Assembly (NCBI RefSeq): GCF_041381155.1
Contig: NC_091134.1
Span: 28,215,540 to 28,279,539, forward strand
From: Argopecten irradians
Lineage: Eukaryota; Mollusca; Bivalvia; Pectinida; Pectinidae
Reading direction: 5' to 3'
Length of the DNA stretch: 64,000 nucleotides
Of this stretch, positions 13,301 to 25,300 are shown one piece after another; position 1 is the first letter of the stretch, and each line of letters starts with the position of its first letter. A program made the position numbers and the translations under genes. Under the pieces are notes generated by a model. It ran no database searches and was not told the origin of the DNA. It saw nothing but the letters and a program-made list of their open reading frames with translations.

Positions 13301-16300
13301 ACTTGTCCTATGAGTTCTTGCTATACAGATTAGAATAACTTAATTGAGCTCACTATATACCTCCTTGGTGTGTAGGGGTCACTGAACTTGCGTTTAAATC
13401 TTTTGGCTCTGATTCAACGCAGGGGGCACTCGACGGGGCCGGGGCACCTCAAACGGGGAAAAAGAGGTTAAAATCCCTTAAGAGTCGCTACTAGATATTA
13501 GAGTTCCTGAATGGTATGTTAACAAATTTGGCCACCAATAATTACTGGAGGGAAGGGGATCTGAAAACTTGTAATAACATAATTTGGATATGGTCCAGCG
13601 GGGCAAGATGGGTCGAGAGGTGAACAATTGGGGAAAATAGAGGTTAATACCTCAACATTCGCGACTTGCGTGTTAATCACCTTTATTTCGATAATTTTCT
13701 TAGAGTTTCTGCTCGAAATGTTAAATAACATTTTGCGCACACATTCACCCTGGGTGGAATGGGGAACAGTACTTGCTGTTATATTTTAGGGCCTCTGACA
13801 CCCTGGGGAGGGCATGAGAGGTGGGCCCATTAAGCATTTGAACTAGAAGGTACCAACATCCTTTGAATCGCTACTAGTCATAGATTTCTGCATGGAATGT
13901 AACCAAATTTGGCCACAAAACACTCCTTGGGGGAAGGGGAACAGAACTTGTATAAATTTTTGGCTCTGGGCCCCCTGGGGGCAGGACGGGTGTGGCCCAA
14001 TAGGGAAAATTAGAGGTAAATTCTATTAATCGCTACTTGTCCTAGAGTTCCTGCATGGATTGTAACTAAATTTGGCCACAAACATCCTTTGGGGAAGGGG
14101 AACAGAACTTGTAATCAAATTTTGGCTCTCTGACCACCCCGGGGGCAGGAGAGGGGGGGGGCCACAATAGGGGAAATAGAGTGGTAAATCCATTAAATCG
14201 CTACTTGTCATAGAGTTCTGTATTGGATTGTAACTAAATTTGGCCACCAAACATCCTGGTGTGGATGGGTACACCCGACCATTGTAGTATAAATTTAGCC
14301 TCAGACACTCATGGGGGCAGGAGACGGTGGGCCACCCAATAGCTAGGTAATAGAGGTATACATTCCTTTTGTAACGCTACTAGTCAATAGATCTTCAGCC
14401 TGGAATATAACCAAATTTGTGTGCCATCAAACCCAAGATCCTTGGCGGGGATGGGTAACACGTTCTTGTATAAAATTTTCGGCTTCTAGCCCCCCCCCCG
14501 GGGCATGGACGGGTTGTGTGTGACCATTAGGGGTAATTAAAAGGTACTATCCTCCTAAAATCGTCTACTTGTTCTCCTAAAGTTATGCTATGCATGAATT
14601 GTGTCCAAAAATCTGTGGCCATAAAAATCCTCATTGGTGGGAAGGATAACCGATAACTTTGGCATCATGACCACACCTGGGGCGCAGGGTGGGTGGTCCC
14701 ACAATTGGTGGACTTAAAGGTTTTTATATTACACATTCCTTACAGAACAGAAACAATGACACCATGCTATTCCGAACATTACTTGAGCATTACAAACCAG
14801 GTGAGGTCGTCTCTAATATATATCCCTCTGGGTCTCTTGTTTTATACCAATTCACAAATCTCGTTTTGGAGGACGCAGCCGTCTTTTTACTTGTGCCGCC
14901 TTTAACTAAAGTAAAATTCACTGTATTGAGTTATTTCTTGATGGGGGGACATTAACGTTTGTATAGTAGTAATTATTTCCCTATTGTTTTAGTCATCTTA
15001 CACACCGAATACGATATACTGATACTGAAAACAGTGCACGAACTTGCCGCATTTAATTTTTCACTACGGGTAAGTAAAAACTGAGTACACTCTTAATTCG
15101 GTTTTTCATTTACGTGAAATCAACACCTCTTACATCTCAAAGAAGACCTCTCCACTTTGAGGCCAAACACAAAGTAAAGATAACTGGCATTTTAGCTTTC
15201 TTGTTTATGAATGTATGAGATGGTTGCTTGCTGGACATTAAACATATTACATGGTAAGGTTTATTACTAAACAAAGATGTTTATTTAGCGTGTGCTCGCC
15301 ACAGGAATGCCGTGATATGATCTTGGCGACAGCCTTGTCAACTAGGCATTTTCCCAAAGTCACCACCTCAAAATACACCCTGTTGTCTTGTATAGATAAT
15401 CCCACCATGTATTCTCATATAAATCTCCAAGTCATAGAGTTTATTTCTCATGATCATTTGTAATCCAAATTTAAAGAAAAGTAAACAAGCCTCTTTTGAA
15501 CGGATAATCAGAATATTGCCTCGATTTTGGCTTCAACATACCCCCCACCTCAACCAACCCACCTGCGCAGAGAGAGATGAGTGGGATCCACCTATATGGG
15601 AAAATTGTGGTTAGACCATTTTTAGGTCGACTAAGTGTACCTATATGTTCTGAATCAGTTTATAAAGAAAGGTGTAAAATAATGGATGCAGATCAGCTTA
15701 TTAGCAGTTCATGACATCTAATTCCAAATGAGTAGCACTAATCATGTTACTTGTAATGAGATAGGGCTTATTGATATGAGATGGTTTTTATATAAATAAA
15801 AAAGAATTTTCATCTCTGTTACCACACACAAAATTAAGTTTCCATCATTTAGTCCACCATTTTACGACACTGGGGCAGCGAGGCCATTAAGATCTATCTT
15901 CCCTAGCTTCAATTGAAGTGCTGTGTCGCTTATTAACTCTTAAAATACAAGGACAATAACCGCTGTACCTAAACACATCATTTTTCAAACTATCAATTAT
16001 TGTTTGGTTATTTTCTTAGTTTTCAGCAAAAATTTTAAACGATTACAGATTTTAATTGCTCGTTCACATAGAACAAACTGACGGATAACTCGTGATTCTA
16101 CTTTTTGAATTTTTCATCAGTTGTCTGAGCTGAACTTCACAAACACAATATTTAACAAAAACTACAAAAGATATTTTGTCTATAATGTTTAATCAATCAG
16201 GACTTAAACAATGCAAATATGAATTTTTACCCTTGTGAAAACCCCTCCTTTGGCCAGAAAAAAAGTTGTTTTTGGTGATTTACACATTTTTGAACGATGG

Positions 16301-19300
16301 AAAAAATTGAAACCAAATATAGCATTAAAACATCAAGTCATGTTTTTTTAGCATAAAATATGAACCTTAATTTAGTTAATGAACATATAATTTTATGTTC
16401 TTGATTAGTTCATGAATTAAAAAAAAGTTCATGACAATCTTCTCATGGTCATAAACAGTTCATGGAAAAATATATTTAGAGATTATGTAACTTCATGGAC
16501 ATTGGTTCATGAAACTTTGTAACGAAAAATTTAACAAACAATTCATGAACATGAAGAGGCCTCTGAGAGTACAGGAGAACAAATTTTGTATAAAGGAGCT
16601 CTGACCCCCTGGAGCAGAAAGAGTGGGGGCCCAATAGGGAATTTAGAGGTAAATCTTAAATTCCTTCAGAAAATTAAAGAAACAATGATCCTGTATTCAG
16701 AACATTACTTGGCATTTACAAACCACTGGTCAGCGACATAGGCTCTCTGGCCCTCTTGTTAATTTTTGGGTTGATCTGAAATCTAAGATGGTCGCCACAG
16801 CCTTCAACATTAAAACACATCTTGAAAATGGTCTCGATTAAGTTCTACCAAGCTCAAGTTCTGAGAATTTGATAACAATGGCACTTTCGTTCATATCTTC
16901 TACTTCTAAAATGATATTTAAAACATGGCTTGTGAGATGTCATCTATTGTTATAGCTTGAGGTATAGTACGGGTGCAAAAGTACTACTATTATCACTACT
17001 TTTTTTTTTACTGTGGATTAGTTAACCCTTTTCCTGTGAAACTATTCCTTCAGGGATTAGGTAACTCTTACAAAGTTGAAGGTAAATGTTAGAGACTTTT
17101 TGAACATGGGACATAGAATGTAGTCAGAAATACATCCTCATTTTATTAAATCCACAGAGAAAATGAATCTCCGCAAATTATGATTCGATATGACTTATGT
17201 TTGATAGAGTATCATACTATATGTTTAAATTTATTCTGTTCCGCGAAAGTTATTTCCACGAACTTTCGCAAAATTAAAAGTTTGTTTACAGTAAACTCAG
17301 ATACTTCAACTTGTCAATGTTATCGTGATGTATTTTCATAATACTTCCATCACTTCATTCCATATTTTTCAATGTCAGATCTTGGTTTTCGGGGGCAAGT
17401 TGCAGCTAAATAGTTCTGGTAGAAACTGAAAGAGTCAAAATATGAATAGTTTAACACATAGCAAACAGCAGACAACGATGGAACCCTTCAGATCAGATTA
17501 CCTAACCAAGAGATCCCAGAGGGATCATCTTGCTGCCCATCTAAGAACGATCTTTGTATATTTCATCATTTCTTCACAGCACTGTATCCATAACCAGAAA
17601 AGAATTCACTTTAACAAATCCAGAAGAGAGACGATTAAGATTAAAATTCATGAGGACAGTTGCTGAATTTCTCTGCCCACAATGAAATAACAGATACTTG
17701 ACATGATTTTTCCATATTTCGTATATCCAAATCACTTCACATTCTATAAAAGTGGCATCTATCAAACTTTACATCCCAACAACTTTCATGAAAGATAATA
17801 ATTCAGAAGGAATACTTTCAAAAAACACGCTCTTCTGCCACATGATTTCACTTTTTGTGTGTACATGGACCGGTAGTATCATGATCCAAAATATTGGGGA
17901 ATATTTTGTGGATTTTTTTTTTTTCTCACTAAATTTTGATTAGCTCCCTAGGGCCTGTGTTGCATGTGAAAAGATTTTTGCCCAAACACTTCAAATTTAT
18001 ATCCAAAAATCATCACTACTGTGTTAAATCTGGATACAGAGCTACATATTTATGATCCTCCATGTTGAACCGTGAAAACTAAGCTGAGTAAATTGTTTCA
18101 GTGTGAGTACCATATTGTACCTGTGCATGAGATCCGTCTTTCAATAAAAAACATGCAAATCATGAAAATGAACCATGAATAGGTAACAAGTTTAAATATG
18201 TAGGTAGTGTTTACCTGGAGCTTTGGAATAGTTAAATCGAATACCCAGTGTAATAGTGGAAAGTAACCAGAGACATGAGAGTGCCATGTTTTAAGTATGA
18301 GAAAACACCTCATGGGCCTCAAATTGTAATTCATTATCTTGACCGATCCACAGCGTTCGATGTATCTCCTATGCGTATAAAGTAATACACAATTTTGTGA
18401 CAATTGAATGGAGTAAAACCAGGATATGATGGTCCTGTGGGCTTCTTTTGTTATGATAAAATCAATTCATGCTTTGTTCATGTTGTATGTGAAATAAAAA
18501 CTTTTTTTTTCCTTTCTAAGGTATGAATTACCACAGCCTACAGCTGGTAAGATGACAGATGTGTCAGCTTGGACAGAATGTGTAGAGAACTCTCAGGCGC
18601 AGCTCGAGCATCAAAGTCTTAGGTTGGTTATTTCTGTACTAAATAAGACTAGATCATTTACTAACATGACTTGTAATAAACATGTTAGTAAGATATATAT
18701 TATTTTGATAAGTGTTTAGATGAACTATCTAATCCTACATATTATCTTACAGTTAATCAAGGTGTGGATGTTCTCTTTTACAAATATAGTTCTTTTTGTG
18801 TATCAGAATTTAGAAATGTGATTTTAACTCTTCAAAATTATTGATTGCAAAAGATATGTGCATATTCTGTCCAGATTAATAGGATCCACTTGAATATTTC
18901 CCTTTGATCTCACCGGGAGTTTTGACTGCAATCTCACCAGAAAAAAGACCAGGATCCCAGCGAGAAATGACCAGGAAATCTTGGTTGATTTGGCGTAAAA
19001 ATGGTCATTTCTCGAGGGATATTTGACAAAATTCAAGTGGTTCCTTTCAATCGCTTGACAGGAGACTGAACATATCTTTTATACTATTGATCAATTTACA
19101 ATATTAATCATATAATAATTTTGCTTCTCAACAAACAAATGAAGTTTGATATTTGTATTTAGTAATATTTTAAACAAAGAATTCTACATTATTATCACAT
19201 CAATCCTACAATAGACAATTAATAAAATGATTTTTTAGCTCACCTGGCCCGGAGAGCAGGTGAGCTTATGTTCATGGTGCATCGTCCGTCGTCCTTCCGT

Positions 19301-22300
19301 CAACAATTTCCTTTAAATCCGCTACTTGTCTACTTGTAATAGAGTTCTGCATGGGTTGTAAAGAAATTTGGCCAGGAACATCCTTTTGGGAAGGGGAACA
19401 GAGTTTGTATAAATTTTGGCTCTGACCCCCCAGGGTTGGGAGGGGAGGGGTCCAATAGGGGAAATAGTGGTAAATTCTTTAAATCGCTACTAGTCATAGA
19501 GTTCTGCATGGATTGCAACCAAAGGACTAGGTATAGTAAGGGTCTTTTTTGGCCTCCTATTTTTGAAATTCTGTTATTTTAAGATGTTAATCTTGCATTT
19601 CAAATGTTAACTATATACCTGACATATTTGATAGTGCTATTATGTAATATAGCAGTTCTAGTTGCCATGGCAACCATTTTTATTATACATAAATTATGCA
19701 AAATGTGAAAATTTCATCAAAATTGGCCTTTTTATGCAGATCATCTAGTTAACATAGAGCACATTCTAGAACAATCTTCATATTTCTCAAAATGATGTAT
19801 TCTTCGTTTCTGGTAATTCCCTTAAAATATAAAGTCTGTTCTAGGTTGTGCTCTATTGCTTTTAAAAGAAAAACTATCAAAAAATATGCCAAAATTGACC
19901 TAATTATCAAATTTGCATAATTTATGCAAAGTTACCATGGTTATATAGCAAAAACATACTTTCTGTAAACAAAAATATCAATAAGTTTTTATCAGGGGCG
20001 TATTCAATTTTTCAAACACAGCAACTTAATTTCTAAATACTTAATTTGAAATTTGGTAGATTTAGGGGCCAAAAAGAGCCATCACCATATGTAGTCCTTT
20101 GACCAAAAATATCCTTTGGGGAAGGGTAACCGAGTTTGTATAAATTAAGGCTCTGAACCCCCAGGGGCAGGAAAGGCGGGGCCCAATAGGGGAAATAAAG
20201 GTAAATTCTTTAAATCGTTACTTGTCATAGAGTTCTGCATGGATTGTAACCAAATTTGGCCAGTATCATCCTTGGGCAAAGGGGAACAGAGTTTGTATAA
20301 ATTTTGGCTCTGACCCCCTGATGCAGAAAGAGTGGGGCCCAATAGGGAAATTAGAATTGAATGTTTAAATTTCTTCAGAAAATAAGCAATGATCCTGTAT
20401 TCAGAACATTACTTGGCATTACAAACCAGATGAGCGATACAGGCCCTCTGGGCCCCTTGTTAGGTATTTTAATCAAAGAGTCAGGATGACCTATAATCAT
20501 CATGCTCCATCTTGTGATCCTGTCTGTCACGCGCCATGTGTAAAACCTGATATACTAGGATGAATGGCTACAAAGTTTAAATGTATTCAAGTAACTTTTA
20601 CCTACTTTTAAAGTCAAAATCATCAAATATTTTGGAAACTTACTTTGGAAGCTTCAATTAAGGAATTTGTTGTATCATATAACTATGCTAGCCACTACTG
20701 TATACTGTAACTGTTCTTTTGTGTGAATAGTCAGATGAACAATAAAGCCCTTCGACCACTTGTTCTTTTGATAGGATTATGAACTTGGAGCTAATATCAG
20801 AATTTGGATCCCATACTTGGAAGAACTACAACAATGTCCTTGTTCAGATGTTGGACTCTGCTCAAAAACATTTACAGGAACTAAGGTAACACCTTTAAAC
20901 AGTCAGCCTAAACGATGTAACGTTCTCCATTTGGCCACTGTTTTAGAGACACAAGGAAAAGTGTTGGTATAGGAGAACAATGGTAAACCAATCATAGTCA
21001 GTTCCATAATAATTTTACCTGTGCTTACCTGTGTTCGTTTACCTGAGCTACCCAGGGTTCACCCAGTGGTCGCCAATGACATATTTTGCGAAAAAAATAT
21101 TTCATTGGCGATAAAATTATGATTTTGGCCATTTTTTTGGCGACAGAAAAATCGGCCATTCAAAACTTGAAGCCATGTGTTCATCCATAATATCATAAGT
21201 TGTACAGGTAGAAATTGATCTTATCCAGGTAAATCAGAGTCCAGGTTGTTTGTTAATTAGTGTCATGACTTGGAAAGCTAGCATGAAAGCTAGCTGTCAA
21301 ATACCAGATGCAGTGACCCATATCGGTGTGTTTACACAACACTGCTACTCTACCGGTGATGGTCTAGCCGTTCACTTGGAAGCTTGTTACAGCTTGGTAA
21401 ACTCAGTTGATAAATAAATCATCACAAAGAACAAAACAAGATGTGAAAATCATTGTCACATATGTCAATCAAAACCATTTTACTTACATGCCTTTCAATG
21501 CAAAGCAAACAAGACCGACTGAGCATATGGCTCATCAGCCGCCATTTTACGTCCGTCCATAGTCGTCCGTCCGTCAACATTTCCTTCAAATCGCTACTAG
21601 TCCTAAAGTTCTGCATGGATTCTAACCAAATTTGGCCAGAAACACCCTTGGGGGAAGGGGAACAGAGTGTGTATTAATTTTGGCTCTGACCTCCCCCCCC
21701 CCCCCCCCCCCCCCCACGGGCAGGAGGGGCGGGGCAAAATAGGGGAAATAGAGGTAAAGCCTTTAAATTGCTACTAGTCATAGAGTTCTGCATGGAATGT
21801 AACCAAATTTGGCCAGAAATATTGATCCTTGGGGGAAGGGGAACAGAGTTTGTGTAAATTTTGGCTCTGACCCCCCAGGGGAGGAGTGTCGGGGCCCAAT
21901 TTGAGAAATAGAGGTAAATACTTTAAATCGCTACTTGTTATATAGTTCCTCATGGAATGTAAACAAATTTGTCCAGAAACACCCTTTGGGGAAGGGGAAC
22001 AGAGTTTGTTTTAATTTTGGCTTTGACCCCCCTGGGGGCAGGAGGGGCGGGGCCCAATATGGGAAATAGAGCTAAATCCTTTAAATTGCTACTAGTGAGA
22101 GTTCTGCATGGAATGTAACCAAATTTGGCCAGAAACATCCTTGGGGGAAGGGGAATAGAGTTTGTATAAATTTTAGCTCTGATCCCACGGAACCAAAAGG
22201 GGTCAATTTGGCTATTTCCATAAAAACAACTTCTTCTCTGAAACTAAGCATGGGATAGCACACATAATGCAATGATAACATCCTTATAGGGTAGAAATTC

Positions 22301-25300
22301 AAAATTGTACAAATGATTGGGCTGATCCCCCGGGGGCTCGAGGGCGGGGTCAAAAGGGGCCAATTTGTCTATTTCCATATAAACGACTTCTTCTCTGAAA
22401 CTAAGCATGGGATAGCACTCATAATGCAATATTAGCATCCTTATAGGGTGGGGATTCAAAATTGTACAAATGATTGGGCTGATCCCCCGGGGCCTAATTA
22501 TAAGGGGCATGGTCAAAAGGGGCCAATTTAGCTATTTCCATATAAATTACTTTTTCTCTGAAACTAAGCATGGCAAAGCACCCATAATGCAATGGTAGCA
22601 TCCTTATAGTGTTGGGATTCAAAATTGTACAAATGATTGGGCTGACCCCCCGTGGCCAGAGGGGTGGGGTCAAAAGGGGTCAATTTGGCTGTTACCATAT
22701 CAACAACTTTTCTGCAACTAAGCATGGGATAGCCCTCATAATGCAATGGTAGCATCCTTATATGGTGGGGATTCAAAATTGTAAAAGTGATAGGGCTGAG
22801 GCCTTAGGCGCGGGGCCAAAAAGGTTAATTAGGTTACTTGTTATTTCATATAAATTACTTCCTCTCTGAAAAAATGCATTGGGTAGCATATTTATATTTG
22901 TATGGTATTATCAATAGCATCATTATATGGTTGGGATTCAAAATTAAACCTCCCCCCCCCCCCCCATAAAATTTACATGGGCAACATTATCATTATACCC
23001 TCATAACCTCAACAAAATAAAAATAAATGTATAGTTAAAGGTAGAAAAGCAGAGAAAAGTTCCCTCTTTCCTTTGTCAGACGTAGATCATTTGTTGGGCG
23101 CCAATATCACAGAAAACATCCCTCTGGGATCTCTTCTCATACCTTGAACACAAACTTTGTCTGAGAATAATTTGTGGCGAACTTTTACTCAAAGTTGAAT
23201 AATTTCTCAATTTTGAAAAAAGTCCTAGACTTGAGTAAACAATTCTATCTGACCCTGATATTGGGCGGGTGACATGCTGGGATGAAGGGCTACCAAATTT
23301 GTTCAAATGAATGACCTTGACCTTCATTCAAGGTTACAGAGGTATGACAAGAAGACTAGAGACCTCATATTGGGCCTGTAGAATGCTGGGATGAAGGGCT
23401 AATAAATCCTTTGTTCAAATGAATTACTTTGACCGCCATATGTGATAGTAAATTATTTAAAATCCTCCTTCTTTTAGGGATGTATATTTAATTTGGTCTG
23501 AAGCTTCTTAGAGTGACGGGAACCAATTTTGAATAAACGGCTGTTCTTGTCCCCCAGGGGCCTAGATGGCTGGACCAAATCCTTCTGTTGGAATGAATAG
23601 ATTAAGTTTAAATCTAAAATCTTCAAGAAACTTGTGTTCTTGGCCTAGAACAGATGAGTGATACAGGCCCAATGGTCATCTTGTTCTCAATAAGAAGTAT
23701 AAATTGTAGATTATAAAATTATATTCCTTTTAATGTGTATGAGCAATATCATATTAATTCATCACATTTAAAACTTTATTTTCTGTAGAAAAAAAATCCA
23801 GGAGATCAATTGGCAAAGGAAAACTGAGCAGACTCATGCTGGGAAAGATCTGAAAGAACTTGAAGCAAGGTATATTTCACATTTGTCTATAGTTAAAAAA
23901 GAATTGATCAGATCAAACCTTGTGTAATTTTACATGTCAGTCGGATATATGTGGTACTTAATTTGCTTGTGTTATCGGGTCGATGATATGATATGTGGTG
24001 TAACTTAACATATCCAGCATTTTACCATATATTTATAAGTCGTAAAGGTCTCTGACTTCCCAGGGGCAGGAGGGGCGGGGCCCAATATGGGAAATAGAGC
24101 TAAATCCTTTAAATTGCTACTAGTCATATAGTTCTGCATGGATTCTAACCAAATGTAACCAGAAAATTCTTGTAACCAGAAAATTCTTGGGGGAAGGGGA
24201 ACAGCTTTTGTATACATTTTGGCTCCAACCCAACCCAAACCCCATTGACATTACAAACAAGGTGAGCGATACAGGCCCTCTTGGCCTCTTGTTACTCAAG
24301 ATATTAACACATCATTGTGAGTGCATCTTATTTGTTATTTATTTACAGTACAAGTTTACAGACAGTTTTAGTTATTCTAATTGATCGATAATCATTACCG
24401 TACTTCAGAGATCGATCGTATGTACACAGAGGGTTAAGTGGGTACATGGGCCTAACTTTCAGGTGCGACTTATGTGTGTACAAAAACTGAAACAATCGTA
24501 AAAAAGGCCTTTGCGACTTATACATAGGTGCGACTTATTGTACGGAAAATACTGTATATATAATCTATTAACGGTATTAACCTAACAGTACTTTAAGTAT
24601 ATGATTTCTATATCTTGTTAATTCGTAGGTTGTAGATATATGGTAGTGTGTATATGTAGAAGTGTAGATGTAGAACTCAAACGCAGACTGATAGCTGGTA
24701 GTTTATTAGAGTGTTAGGAGTCAACTGGCCTTACATGGTAACAACCGTACTTTATGTAGACTTAAATATTGGTTGTAAAATTCATTTTGAATGATACATA
24801 TGTATGTTGTTATTTACAATGTTATTAAAGTCTTTATAATATGGTTTATAAATATATTTTGATTTTGGAAATTCATTTGATTTCATTCTATTTTTCTGTC
24901 TATGCTGCGTTGTATTTGCAGTAATTAGATAGAAAGTATTCATGGCTGTTAACATGCCAATGAGATAGAGATTCTGCAACTGAGTAAACTCAAATTTGAC
25001 TGGTAACATTTGTATGCTATGTGATGGGACAGATGACAATTGTGAGAGTTTTTTTGTTACTTAATTAACCATTTGAGCGAAATGAAGGATTTATAAGTGA
25101 GAAGGAATTGTCACTGTCTCTATACACTACTAAACACCACACGAGACTTCTATGAAGTGGGAATAATAAAAAAATTTCTCAACGAGTACTTGTCTTATTG
25201 AGTCAAAAGAAATAAATTTCACAAAGTTAAGTCCTTGTTTTAAGGATGGAAGATTTAGAAGAAATGTGTTAAATTTCATTTAAAAAATAAGCGGGAAATC

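Noticed and set aside
14689-14955. 88-codon + frame in BCAS2 intron 3
   Set aside because: Covers the 5' end of a family A repeat; no homology or splice support.
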